Positions 53,400-61,834 of a DNA stretch of 64,000 nt are shown in pieces. The notes under the pieces were generated by a model. It worked only from the letters and a program-made list of their open reading frames with translations, had not been told where the DNA came from and ran no database searches. Positions within the stretch are counted from its first letter, which is position 1. Each line of letters starts with the position of its first letter. Source of the DNA: Aurantiacibacter suaedae (GTDB lineage: Bacteria; Pseudomonadota; Alphaproteobacteria; Sphingomonadales; Sphingomonadaceae); the NCBI RefSeq assembly GCF_005434915.1, contig NZ_SKCG01000001.1, positions 1,178,001 through 1,242,000 of the forward strand, read 5' to 3'. Both the position numbers and the translations under genes were made by a program.

Positions 53400-53792
53400 C
53401 TAGAGCCCCTCCGGTTCGTCGGCAGGCGGCAGCGGCGCGTCGCGACCGCCAAGCCGGGCGAGCAACGGAAGCGCCAGTAATCCGAGCAGGGTTGCTCCGA
53501 CCCCTGCCAGCAGTGCGACCGGTCCGGCACCGACTGCCGCCACGACGTTCTGGGTCGATGCCATCGCCACCACAATCGGGATATACATCGCGCTCCAGAA
53601 CAAAATGCCCGATTCAGATGCAGAAAATCCCCTGCCCCGACGCCGGAGACGATCGGTCGCCACGATCAGCAGAAGCATGGCCACGCCCACTCCGCCGACA
53701 TTGGACTCCACACCCATCAGCACGCCAAGCACGTCGCCGACAATCAGACCGGCCAGCACACATGTGGCCAGCAGCGCAGTGCCGTAGATCAT
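53400..53792 (-). CDS. madL: Malonate transporter subunit MadL
   Basis: This is the small membrane subunit of the malonate carrier, 130 residues from the ATG at 53792; a start 21 bp earlier has no better site. Sequence MIYGTALLATCVLAGLIVGD, GVESNVGGVGVAMLLLIVAT and GILFWSAMYIPIVVAMASTQ matches the family. It forms a pair with MadM, just downstream. GGAGAGG precedes the ATG. Confidence 0.9.
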   Translation of the reverse strand: MIYGTALLATCVLAGLIVGDVLGVLMGVESNVGGVGVAMLLLIVATDRLRRRGRGFSASESGILFWSAMYIPIVVAMASTQNVVAAVGAGPVALLAGVGATLLGLLALPLLARLGGRDAPLPPADEPEGL

Positions 53793-53855
53793 ATCAGGTC
53801 CTCTCCTCCTCATGCCCGACGCTGCGCCTTTTTGCGCAGTCGCTCTGGCTACTGC

Positions 53856-55364
53856 CTAGCTGAACAAGTCAGCATAGGTCTTTCGCAATTCCGCCTTTTG
53901 CACCTTGCCCATCACATTGCGCGGCAATTCGCTGACAAAGAGGATTTTCTTCGGCTGCTTGTAGCGTGCAAGCTGCGGGCCGATGGCCGCAATGACCCCC
54001 GCTTCGTCGATCTCGGCACCCGCCTCGCGCACGACGACTGCCGTAACTCCTTCGCCAAGGTCGGGATGAGGCACGCCAATCACGGCACTTTCCACGATTC
54101 CGGACAACTCGTCGATCAGGCCCTCGATTTCCTTGGGATAGACATTGTAGCCACCAGAGATCACCAGATCCTTGTCACGCCCGACGATGCGCAGATAGCC
54201 ATCCTCGCCGATCTGGCCGAGGTCGCCGGTAATGAAAAAGCCGTCCGCGCGGAATTCGGCGGCGGTCTTTTCGGGCATGTTCCAGTAGCATTGGAACACG
54301 TTTGGGCCGCGCACCTCGATGGCGCCGATCTCGCCTTGCGGAAGAGGGGAGCCGGTTTCGCGATCCGCCACGCGCACCTCGATACCCGGCAGCGGCATGC
54401 CCACTGCTCCCGGCTTGCGCGGGCCATCATAAGGGTTGGTGGTGATCATGCAGGTTTCGGTCATACCATACCGTTCCAGAATGGCATGACCGGTTCGAGC
54501 CTCGAAGCTTTTGTGATCGTCGGCCAGCAGCGGGGCAGAGCCGGAAACGAACAGCCGCATTCCGGCTGCCGCCTCGCGCGTCAGCCGCTCGCATTGCAAC
54601 AGGCGGGTGTAAAAAGTGGGCACGCCCATCAGAACCGTTGCCGAACCCATCAGGTCGAGCACCGTTTCGGGGGCAAATCGACTTTGCCAAAGCAAGGTCG
54701 CTCCGGCCACCAGCGTCATGTTGACCGCCACGAAAAGGCCGTGGGTATGGAAGATCGGCAGTGCGTGGATCAGCCGATCTTCCCGCGTGAAACCCCAGCT
54801 TTCAAGCAAGGCGGCGGTGTTAGAAGCGAGATTGCCATGCGTCAGCACGGCCCCCTTCGAACGGCCGGTGGTACCCGATGTATACAGGATCGCGGCTGGA
54901 TCATCCATCGCGCGCGCGACGTGATCGACTTTCGGCTCAGCCCCCGACGCGGCCTCCATGAGGCTGCCATCTCCGCTTGTGCCAAGACTGGAACAGGCGA
55001 TCCTTTCGCCGTATCTCGCCGCATGCGCTGCAAGCTGGTCTGGCGCGCAGACGAACAGGCGCGGCGCGGCATCGCCAAGGAAATAATCGACCTCGGCGCT
55101 GGTGTAGTCGGTGTTAAGCGGCAGATAGACGCCGCCGACTTGCAATGTTGCCAGATAGAGACAGATCGCTTCCGGGCTCTTGCCCACCTGAGCAGCAACG
55201 CGATCTCCCGGCATCACCCCCTGAGTACTAAGCACACCGGCCAGCCGCTGGGTCAATTCCAGCGCTTCACCATAGCTGATCGCAGGCTGACCCGTACGCT
55301 CGAACAGCGACTTGTGCGGAACAAGGCCAGCCACATCGGCGAAGCTTTCGAAGATTGTTTTCAT
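53856..55364 (-). CDS. matB: Malonyl-CoA synthetase (MatB-like acyl-CoA ligase)
   Basis: This is an AMP-forming ligase of 502 residues that makes malonyl-CoA from malonate, ATP and CoA. ANL-family motifs: AAILYTSGTTGRSKGAVLTH, ERYGMTETCMITTNPYDGPR, DGFFITGDLGQIGEDGYLRI and the late Lys in PRNVMGKVQKAELRK. The combination with malonyl-CoA decarboxylase directly upstream (4-bp overlap) and MadLM downstream identifies it as MatB rather than a generic fatty-acid ligase. It activates the malonate taken up or released in the pathway. Confidence 0.9.
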   Translation of the reverse strand: MKTIFESFADVAGLVPHKSLFERTGQPAISYGEALELTQRLAGVLSTQGVMPGDRVAAQVGKSPEAICLYLATLQVGGVYLPLNTDYTSAEVDYFLGDAAPRLFVCAPDQLAAHAARYGERIACSSLGTSGDGSLMEAASGAEPKVDHVARAMDDPAAILYTSGTTGRSKGAVLTHGNLASNTAALLESWGFTREDRLIHALPIFHTHGLFVAVNMTLVAGATLLWQSRFAPETVLDLMGSATVLMGVPTFYTRLLQCERLTREAAAGMRLFVSGSAPLLADDHKSFEARTGHAILERYGMTETCMITTNPYDGPRKPGAVGMPLPGIEVRVADRETGSPLPQGEIGAIEVRGPNVFQCYWNMPEKTAAEFRADGFFITGDLGQIGEDGYLRIVGRDKDLVISGGYNVYPKEIEGLIDELSGIVESAVIGVPHPDLGEGVTAVVVREAGAEIDEAGVIAAIGPQLARYKQPKKILFVSELPRNVMGKVQKAELRKTYADLFS

Positions 55365-56716
55365 ACGCGAATTTCCTGTCGTTTTTTGGAGGCCAGTACG
55401 GCTGAAAGCGGCTTTCCCACCGCGACCACCCCCTCGCGTACATAGGCTTCATGCCGCAGTTCGATCTGGTCTGCCTCGTACAGATAGTTGACCATTACCG
55501 CGTGCGCTCCTGAAATGCCGCCGGTTGAAAGATCTCCCGGCCAGTTCACGCGCCAGCAGGCCGCGCCATTTCCTAGGTGAAACCGGGCAACCGGATCAAG
55601 CGGAGCACCCGATTGGTGCTTGGCCTCGGTCAGGTAGGCTGCTGCCAGTTGCTCGACCCCGGGGGCAATCCTTGAGGCGATCCGGGCGTCATCGATCCAA
55701 AGGTCGCCTTGCAGTTCCTGGCGCAGCGAGACCGCCGCCGGAGACTGGTTGCTGGCCAGCCAGCGCGCAAATCCCGGCACCGGCGACAAGGTCACGAAAG
55801 TGCGCAGCGATGGCAATTCCGCAGCCAGTTCCTTCACCACCTGCTTGATCAGGAAATTGCCAAAGGAAACGCCCTTCAGGCCGCGCAGAGTGTTGTTGAT
55901 CGAATAGAAGACAGCCGTATCTGGCTCGCTCCCACCCCTTGCTGGAGGAGCGGTGAGTATGGGGGCAATCTGACTGGGCGTTTCATTCATCAACGCCACT
56001 TCCACGAAAATGAGGGGTTCCTCACCGGTAGCCGGATGGAAGAAGGCATAAATTCGCCGATCATGCTGATCGAGCCGTCGGCGAAGATCTTCCCACCCCT
56101 GCATCGGGTGAACCGACTCGTAAGCCATGATCTTTTCCAGCACGACCGCCGGACTGGCCCAGGTGATTCGCTGCATCCGCAGGAACCCGCGATTGAACCA
56201 GGAGGCAAACAGATGCGCGAAATCCGCATCGAGGGGGCGTAGCGAAGGATCCTTCCGTAGCGCAGCCAGAAGGTCAGCGCGCATGTCCACCAGCAGGCGG
56301 GTGGCACCTGGCGCCGTGTTGAGTCGTCGCAACAGGGTTTGCCGCAACGGCTCGACACTCTGGAACAGAGGCACCAGCCGTTCCTCCGTCGGCTCCTTAT
56401 CGTAAGCCGCAAAGGCCTTCCTTATATCCGCCGGGTCGGATGCGAAGTGGTCGCGCAGCAGCTCCCAGAACTGCATTTTTTCCGACTCGTCGAGTTCTGC
56501 GTAAGCCGCGAGAGCCTGCTCGGCCACCGCGATCATGGAAGCATCCCCGATCCGCCCCATCAGCACGTCGCAGGCCGCGGACAAACGCTCCAACGCCGGA
56601 CGACCGAGCATCGAACGAACCGCCTCAGCGCTTGCAGCGACCGGGCCGCGCCCTCGCACATCTCCCGGCAAAATTGCCTGCAACATATCGCTCAGAAAAG
56701 CGAGGTTACGCCGCAC
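55361..56716 (-). CDS. matA: Malonyl-CoA decarboxylase
   Basis: This enzyme converts malonyl-CoA to acetyl-CoA plus CO2. The 451-residue length is normal. The N-terminal helical domain includes KMQFWELLRDHFASDPADI, and the catalytic GNAT-like domain carries VHPMQGWEDLRRRLDQHDRR, FAFFHPATGEEPLIFVEVAL-type sequence and VFYSINNTLRGLKGVSFGNF. The family's catalytic His-Ser pair fits HLGNGAACWRVNWPGD and SGAHAVMVNYLY. The start is GTG with GGGAGGG upstream. It heads the malonate part of the operon VOC - RidA - MCD - MatB - MadL - MadM. Confidence 0.92.
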   Translation of the reverse strand: MRRNLAFLSDMLQAILPGDVRGRGPVAASAEAVRSMLGRPALERLSAACDVLMGRIGDASMIAVAEQALAAYAELDESEKMQFWELLRDHFASDPADIRKAFAAYDKEPTEERLVPLFQSVEPLRQTLLRRLNTAPGATRLLVDMRADLLAALRKDPSLRPLDADFAHLFASWFNRGFLRMQRITWASPAVVLEKIMAYESVHPMQGWEDLRRRLDQHDRRIYAFFHPATGEEPLIFVEVALMNETPSQIAPILTAPPARGGSEPDTAVFYSINNTLRGLKGVSFGNFLIKQVVKELAAELPSLRTFVTLSPVPGFARWLASNQSPAAVSLRQELQGDLWIDDARIASRIAPGVEQLAAAYLTEAKHQSGAPLDPVARFHLGNGAACWRVNWPGDLSTGGISGAHAVMVNYLYEADQIELRHEAYVREGVVAVGKPLSAVLASKKRQEIRV

Positions 56717-56787
56717 TGGTTAGCCCTCCCGTTGCCCGGTGCCACACTTTGGCCTGCCGGATGCGCCCGTAATTACGGCCTGTGCGA

Positions 56788-57192
56788 CTAGCGGGTCGTC
56801 GCCACAGCTTCGATCTCGATAAGGAACTCGGGCATAGCAAGAGCCTGCACACCGACGATGGTGTTAGAGGCCGGCATCACATCGCCGTAGAATGCGCCAA
56901 GTTCGGCGCCGATGGCTGGCAGCATCGACACATTGTAGTTCACGATGAATGTGCGCAACCTCAGAACCGCTTCCGGACCAAGCCCCTGGTCCTCGAGGAC
57001 AAGCCGTAAGTTCGCCAGCGACTGACGGGCCTGCAAGCCGACATCGCCAGCCCCGACGACATTGTAATCCTTGCCCCACGACACCTGACCCGAAAGGTGC
57101 AGCGTGCCAGAACTCTCATCGAGCGTGGCATGCGAGAAGCCATACTGGACACTGGGGTAAAGGGTTTCGGGATTGATGCGCTTGCTGGTCAT
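56788..57192 (-). CDS. RidA/YjgF-family protein without the canonical catalytic Arg
   Basis: A 134-residue chorismate-mutase-like trimeric fold. Family sequence: LHLSGQVSWGKDYNVVGAGD, QARQSLANLRLVLEDQGLG and LRTFIVNYN. Archetypal RidA hydrolyses 2-aminoacrylate-type enamines and needs an Arg in the segment PARxxVxV. Here that segment is MPASNTIVGVQAL, with Asn in place of Arg. It therefore belongs to a divergent Rid group and may act on another imine or enamine, or only bind ligand. It lies between the VOC gene and the malonate genes and is probably cotranscribed with them. Confidence 0.85.
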   Translation of the reverse strand: MTSKRINPETLYPSVQYGFSHATLDESSGTLHLSGQVSWGKDYNVVGAGDVGLQARQSLANLRLVLEDQGLGPEAVLRLRTFIVNYNVSMLPAIGAELGAFYGDVMPASNTIVGVQALAMPEFLIEIEAVATTR

Positions 57193-57224
57193 GACAAAAC
57201 TCCGGGCAGTAGAAACAGGTCAGG

Positions 57225-57716
57225 TCAGTCGACGATCTCGAGCTGATGACCCCAGGGGTCGAGCACGTAGAGGTTCTTTTTGCCGGCGAGCGGCCCCTCG
57301 GTGATGTCGATGACTTCCATCGGCGTGCAGCCGTTTGCAGCGAGATAGCGGGAAGTCTTTTCGACATCGTCGACGCGCAAACCGAGATGGTGGCCGCCCA
57401 CGTCGCAGTTGCGCGGCGGAGTAGTGCCGCGACCTTCCGGCTTGTCATACTGCACGAGCTGGAAATTGAGGTTATCGGCGATCTTGAGCATGATCAGCAT
57501 GAGCTTGGCACCAGCCACGTTCACATGGCTTTCCATCCAGTCCCGGCCATCCTTGCCAACAGGCAATTCGGCGGCGTCGAGCGGCCCCATCCGGAACATC
57601 TCCTCGGCCCCGAAGATGTCCTTGTAAAAGGTCGCAACCGCTTCCGCGTCTGCGACGGTCCACGAAACGTGATCGGCGGCAAGAAAGGCAGGTTTGTCGG
57701 CAGCAGCGTCGGTCAT
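57225..57716 (-). CDS. VOC (glyoxalase/dioxygenase fold) family protein
   Basis: A 163-residue protein with two beta-alpha-beta-beta-beta modules. The first is LAADHVSWTVADAEAVATFY and the second NCDVGGHHLGLRVDDVEKTS, ending in LYVLDPWGHQLEIVD, with His and Glu at the metal-ligand positions of the fold. Function could be isomerase, lyase or dioxygenase. The ATG at 57716 follows GGAGTC. It is the first gene of the operon that continues with RidA and the malonate genes, behind a strong GTTG-N9-CAAC site. Confidence 0.82.
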   Translation of the reverse strand: MTDAAADKPAFLAADHVSWTVADAEAVATFYKDIFGAEEMFRMGPLDAAELPVGKDGRDWMESHVNVAGAKLMLIMLKIADNLNFQLVQYDKPEGRGTTPPRNCDVGGHHLGLRVDDVEKTSRYLAANGCTPMEVIDITEGPLAGKKNLYVLDPWGHQLEIVD

Positions 57717-57790
57717 CGGAAGACTCCATCCAGTCAAGCTCAGACTAGGAAGCGCGACAGGCTAAGCAATCGCAATCAAGCACACATGTC

Positions 57791-57807
57791 GTTGCCTTCA
57801 AGACAAC
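57791..57807. promoter_or_regulatory. GTTGCCTTCAAGACAAC, candidate LysR box (site 3)
   Basis: It lies 75-91 bp upstream of the VOC start. On the transcribed strand it reads GTTGTCTTGAAGGCAAC, nearly the same as the hyuA site, with a symmetric CTTGAAG centre. Confidence 0.68.
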
Positions 57808-57814
57808 ACAAGCT

Positions 57815-59242
57815 CTACTGCTCGCCGTTATCAATCAGCTGCGAAATAGTGACCGGCCTCACAGGAAAGCGCGCTTTGAAGCCCGCCACGCTCGCCTCAG
57901 ACACTTTCCGGGAAGCAGCAATGCGGCGTATGAGCGCGTGCTCGCAGCTTCTGCCCTGGCAGAGCCCCATGCCGGCGCGGCAACGCAGCTTGATTTCGCT
58001 TGCGCCGAACGCCCGTCCCATCGCCGTCGCCTCAATGATCGCCTCATCAACGGCCTGTGCCGGAATGTCTTCGCACCTGCACAGCAGCGTATCACCACTT
58101 GCCTCAGGTAGCCGACCGCGCGGATCGGCCACTGTGCGCAACAGATCGATGAAACCTTCAAGCCTTTGGCGACGCCGGCGATAGGGTGCAATCCTTGCGT
58201 CCAGCGTGCGCTGATCCAGCTTGCCCGCATCAGCGGTGATAGCAAGGCCAGCCATTGCCCCTTCGCTCATGGCCGCGTCGCTCCCGGTTACGCCTGTGGT
58301 TTCGCCCGCCACGTAAAGCCCAGCGAGGCTGGAGCGATAGAGGCCGTTGTGTACGGCTTCCCAGCCACCCGCAGGCATCGACCAGCGCACCTCGGCTCCG
58401 CACTGCCTGAGCAGATCGGACTGTGGCAGAAAGCCATAGCACATGGCCGCGACATCGGCGGAAAAGTGCAATGGCCCGGCCTTCCCCGCGAAATGCACCT
58501 GCACCCCCCGACCTTCCGGCCCGGCATCGCATCGCTCCACGGAAGCGCCGAAATGCACCGCCACCCCGGCCTTGCGCAGCGCCGCCATTCCCTGCGCCGC
58601 TGCCACCAGCGGGCCGGGACTCGCCAATGCAGCGGGAATTTTGCCCAGCGCAAGCTGCGCCATGCGCGAGAATGGCTGGGCAAAGCAAACCGCAGCCAGA
58701 TCGCCGCCCGCAGCGATGACCTGCTGGGCCAGCACGATCATCAAGGGATGGGTTCCGAACAATACGACGCGTTCGCCCGGCAGAAATTGCTGCGCCTTCA
58801 CAAGTGTCTGCAAGCCCCCCGCCGACATGACGCCAGGAGTGGTCCAGCCGGCAAAGGCCACCGGCATATCGTAACATCCTCCAGCAACCAGAACACGCCT
58901 TGCCTTGACCGGACCGGACCCAGGACCGGCGGTGCCCGCCAGCACGAGGTCCCAGCCGTCATTGTCGGCGGCCGGCTGGATCGCCAGCACCGATTGGCCG
59001 CCGAACCAGACCATGCGCTCGTCGGCCGCCACCCGATCCAGCAAGGCGCGCGCATTGCGGTAAGACGCGCCAGGCAGCCAGCCAGGCACGGCAAAGGTTT
59101 CGGGCGGCTGGCGCAGGATCTGCCCCCCCGGGCGCTGCTGTTCGTCGATAACGCAGAGGGAAAGGCCTGCTTCGAGCACCTGCCCGGCGGCGGCAAGGCC
59201 AGCCGGGCCGCCGCCCACGATCGCCACGTCGTAAGTCCTCAT
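57815..59242 (-). CDS. FAD/NAD(P)-binding oxidoreductase with BFD-type [2Fe-2S] domain (dehydrogenase alpha subunit)
   Basis: This is the 475-residue alpha subunit of a heteromeric opine/D-hydroxyproline/hydrogen-cyanide-synthase-type dehydrogenase. The N-terminus has the dinucleotide motif DVAIVGGGPAGLAAAGQVLE; a second motif is VVLFGTHPLMIVLAQQVIAA. The C-terminal domain has four Cys for a [2Fe-2S] cluster (LLCRCEDIP and CRAGMGLCQGRSC). It is downstream of the small ferredoxin-like and FAD subunits with 4-bp overlaps, which implies one complex. The electron acceptor would be the respiratory chain. Substrate is an imino or D-amino acid by family, unproven. Confidence 0.86.
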   Translation of the reverse strand: MRTYDVAIVGGGPAGLAAAGQVLEAGLSLCVIDEQQRPGGQILRQPPETFAVPGWLPGASYRNARALLDRVAADERMVWFGGQSVLAIQPAADNDGWDLVLAGTAGPGSGPVKARRVLVAGGCYDMPVAFAGWTTPGVMSAGGLQTLVKAQQFLPGERVVLFGTHPLMIVLAQQVIAAGGDLAAVCFAQPFSRMAQLALGKIPAALASPGPLVAAAQGMAALRKAGVAVHFGASVERCDAGPEGRGVQVHFAGKAGPLHFSADVAAMCYGFLPQSDLLRQCGAEVRWSMPAGGWEAVHNGLYRSSLAGLYVAGETTGVTGSDAAMSEGAMAGLAITADAGKLDQRTLDARIAPYRRRRQRLEGFIDLLRTVADPRGRLPEASGDTLLCRCEDIPAQAVDEAIIEATAMGRAFGASEIKLRCRAGMGLCQGRSCEHALIRRIAASRKVSEASVAGFKARFPVRPVTISQLIDNGEQ

Positions 59243-59541
59243 CGTTCATCCTCTGGCGGGCACCTGCACACCTCGAGGCCAGGGCGCACCGGCACCAGGC
59301 AAGCGCGCAGGCGCTCCCATGCGCCCTGCTCTGCTCCCACCCAGACGGTGCATTCGCCGCAAGTGCCCATATTGCAGAACATGCCCCGCGCCCGCCCAGA
59401 ACGGTCATCGCGAAAGCGCAGTTGGTCGCGAGCCAGAATCGCCACCGCCACGGTCTCGCCGGAAAAGGCAGGCACCGTCTCGCCGTCGATGACTATGGTG
59501 ATCGGCTCGGGCCGCGTGACCCCTCGTTCGATCCGGCTCAC
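59239..59541 (-). CDS. Small (2Fe-2S)-binding subunit of the dehydrogenase
   Basis: A 100-residue ferredoxin-like protein starting at GTG 59541, which overlaps the stop of the previous gene (GTGA). The cluster ligands are in GMFCNMGTCGECTVWVG (C-x4-C-x2-C) with the fourth Cys in ERLRACLVPV. It is the gamma subunit that carries electrons between the two flavoproteins encoded on each side. Confidence 0.88.
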   Translation of the reverse strand: MSRIERGVTRPEPITIVIDGETVPAFSGETVAVAILARDQLRFRDDRSGRARGMFCNMGTCGECTVWVGAEQGAWERLRACLVPVRPGLEVCRCPPEDER

Positions 59542-60755
59542 GGCAGCACCGCGAAAGCGTCGAGCTTGGCAAAGCGCGCGGGCGAAAAAAGCGCGATTTC
59601 TTCGGCCATTGTGCCCGTTGCAATGGTTTGCGCCAGCAACCGCGCGAGCACTGGCCCCAGCGTGAACAGCGATCCGCCTGCCGCTACGAACAGACCCGGC
59701 GCCGCGCTTATTTCCCCGACGATCGGCAACTGGTCCGCTGAAACGCAGGTCGTGCCGGTCCAGGTGCGCAACAGGCTGCGCTGGCGCAGTGCGGGCATCA
59801 CCCTTGCCGCAACTTCGAGATTGGCGCGCAGGTTGGCACTGTCCACCAGCGCCGGGCGATCGAGATCGGGCAAACCGTCTTCGCCGCGCTCGAGCCGTGA
59901 CGGCCAGCCTCCCCCGATCAGCAAGTTGCCGTCGTCCGTCTGCTTCATCGAAAGGCGCTGCCCGACATGCTGGACCAAAAAGGGGAGCATCGGATCGGCC
60001 CGGTCTGTCACGCTCATGGTCAAAGGTGCAGGATAAAGCGGAAGATTCAGCCCAAGCATGTTGGCAAGGCGCGTCGACCAGTGACCGGCCGCGAGCAGCA
60101 CCTTGCGGGCGAGTACCGTGCGCTCCTTGCCCGCCTCGACAAGTTGCACCCGATAGGTGCCATCTTGCTCCATCGTCAGCCGGGTGACGCGCGTTCCGGT
60201 GTGCAGCACAGCCCCGCGCTGTTTCGCAGCCTGGGCATAGGCATCGGTGAGTATGCGCGGATTGGCGTGCCCTTCCTCGGCAAGCCATGCAGCACCGGCA
60301 AGCGCTGGCGACAAACAGCGTGAATGTGCCCGCAGCTCTGCCGCATCCAGCAGCACCGTGGAAAGGCCGAGTTCGTTCTCGCGCCCGACCTTGAACGCCA
60401 GCAGGTCCAGCTCGGCTTCGGTTTCCGCCACCATCAGCCCGCCATGCATGGCAATGTCGAGCGGGCGCCCCAGCCGGTCTTCAAGCGTTGCCCAGTCCCC
60501 GATCGCCAGCTTGCTGAGCAGCACGATCACCGCGCCCTCGCGCGCGGCCTGCTCGCCCTGCTCGAGAAAACGGCGCTCGATCTGGAAATGCAGCGAACCG
60601 GCATTCTGGCCCGACGCACCGGCATTGATGTGCCCGCGTTCGACCAGTTCGATCGCAAGCCCATGGTCGGCAAGATGCCACGCAGATGCGCAGCCGATCA
60701 GGCCGCCGCCAACTATCAGCACATCTGCGGTGGACACCTGACTTGCCATGCTCAC
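59538..60755 (-). CDS. FAD-dependent D-amino/imino-acid dehydrogenase (DAO family, catalytic subunit)
   Basis: A 405-residue glycine-oxidase/sarcosine-oxidase-like flavoprotein. The FAD motif is DVLIVGGGLIGCASAWHLAD, followed by AGASGQNAGSLHFQIERRF. The C-terminal pattern TWTGTTCVSADQLPIVGEIS and FVAAGGSLFTLGPVLARLLA is typical. The GTG start overlaps the previous stop (GTGA), as in the next junction; an ATG two codons later is possible. With its neighbours it resembles D-hydroxyproline dehydrogenase and opine oxidase complexes and would oxidise a secondary or D-amino acid to the imine. Confidence 0.87.
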   Translation of the reverse strand: MSMASQVSTADVLIVGGGLIGCASAWHLADHGLAIELVERGHINAGASGQNAGSLHFQIERRFLEQGEQAAREGAVIVLLSKLAIGDWATLEDRLGRPLDIAMHGGLMVAETEAELDLLAFKVGRENELGLSTVLLDAAELRAHSRCLSPALAGAAWLAEEGHANPRILTDAYAQAAKQRGAVLHTGTRVTRLTMEQDGTYRVQLVEAGKERTVLARKVLLAAGHWSTRLANMLGLNLPLYPAPLTMSVTDRADPMLPFLVQHVGQRLSMKQTDDGNLLIGGGWPSRLERGEDGLPDLDRPALVDSANLRANLEVAARVMPALRQRSLLRTWTGTTCVSADQLPIVGEISAAPGLFVAAGGSLFTLGPVLARLLAQTIATGTMAEEIALFSPARFAKLDAFAVLP

Positions 60756-61678
60756 ATCATATCAAGCCTTTGTAGCGTCGCCGCAATATCCGCGCGCGCC
60801 GCATCGCTCACCGGGCGCAGCGGACGGCGCACCGGACCGCCGGGCAGCCCCATCGCATCAAGCGCCGCCTTGAGGATGGCCGGACCGGAGCCGAAGCGGC
60901 CGACCAGTTCGGGGGTGTACCAATCCTTCATCAGGACCCGATCACGCTGGCCGCAAATCCGCGCCCCATCGATATCGCCCGCCCACAACTTGTCGTAGAA
61001 GCCGCTCTGATTGCGTCCGAGCACACCACCAGCGCCCATTGTCCCATCGCCGCCATGGACACGCAGTACCGTCAGGCCAGCCTCGTTCATCGGGAAACCA
61101 AACACGCGGACCTGATCCTTCAAGGCGAAGAAGGTTTCGAGGAACCGTTCGAAATTGGGCGTCGATTGCTTGATCGCGACCACTGCGTCAATCTGGGCCA
61201 GCCGTTGCAGCAGTTCGAGCGGCATGTCGATGCCGGTGCCCGGAGGCCAGTTATAGACGCAGATCGGCAGGTCGATCGCCACACCGACCTCTTCGTAAAA
61301 GGCAACGATCTCATCGGCATTGGGGCGCAGGTAAGGCGGCGGAGTGAGCAGAATGCCCTCAAAGCCAGCAGCCGCAGCGTGCTGCGCCAACGCGATGGTG
61401 TCACGACCACGAAAGCTGCTGCAACCAGCCAGCAGTGGTAGGCGCCGCGCCATTTGTGAGCCGACCAGTGTAAACAGCTGGGCGCGCTCGGACATCGTCA
61501 TACTCGTCCATTCGCCAGTCGTGCCAGCCACCACCAGTCCGTGCATTCCCTGCTCTGCGAGCCATTCGAGCAACTGCCCGAGACCGCTTTCATCGAGCCG
61601 GTCCTCGTCGAGGAACGGGGTGGTTATGGCCGGTATGTATCCCTGCCAACCAACCCGCTCTCGCTTGTTTGCCACCAT
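60752..61678 (-). CDS. Dihydrodipicolinate synthase (DapA/NAL) family lyase or deaminase
   Basis: A 308-residue TIM barrel from the ATG at 61678, which has AAAGGAAA upstream; in-frame codons further upstream run through the operator. The Schiff-base Lys is in DAVVAIKQSTPN, the catalytic Tyr in ICVYNWPPGTG, and GTTGEWTSM is the substrate-binding loop. Family members are aldolases, dehydratases or the deaminase of pyrroline-4-hydroxy-2-carboxylate that follows D-hydroxyproline dehydrogenase. Because three dehydrogenase subunits follow with 4-bp overlaps, a role on the imine product is likely. It is distinct from the housekeeping DapA by context. Confidence 0.87.
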   Translation of the reverse strand: MVANKRERVGWQGYIPAITTPFLDEDRLDESGLGQLLEWLAEQGMHGLVVAGTTGEWTSMTMSERAQLFTLVGSQMARRLPLLAGCSSFRGRDTIALAQHAAAAGFEGILLTPPPYLRPNADEIVAFYEEVGVAIDLPICVYNWPPGTGIDMPLELLQRLAQIDAVVAIKQSTPNFERFLETFFALKDQVRVFGFPMNEAGLTVLRVHGGDGTMGAGGVLGRNQSGFYDKLWAGDIDGARICGQRDRVLMKDWYTPELVGRFGSGPAILKAALDAMGLPGGPVRRPLRPVSDAARADIAATLQRLDMM

Positions 61679-61800
61679 TATTGTTTCCTTTTGAAATCCT
61701 GCGAAAACCGTGGGGCATTCTGTTTGCTGTTTTTCGCTTGCCCCGAATTTCCTGTGCCAGCCCTGTTCCGCAACGACAACGGCGCGGGAAAGACCAAAAC

Positions 61801-61817
61801 GTTGTCTTGGCGACAAC
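61801..61817. promoter_or_regulatory. GTTGTCTTGGCGACAAC, candidate LysR box (site 4)
   Basis: GTTGTC and GACAAC are perfect 6-bp arms around 5 bp. It lies 123-139 bp upstream of the DapA-family start and just beyond the symporter stop, so it marks a separate promoter for the dehydrogenase operon. Confidence 0.65.
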
Positions 61818-61834
61818 GCCCGGATGAGAGGTTC

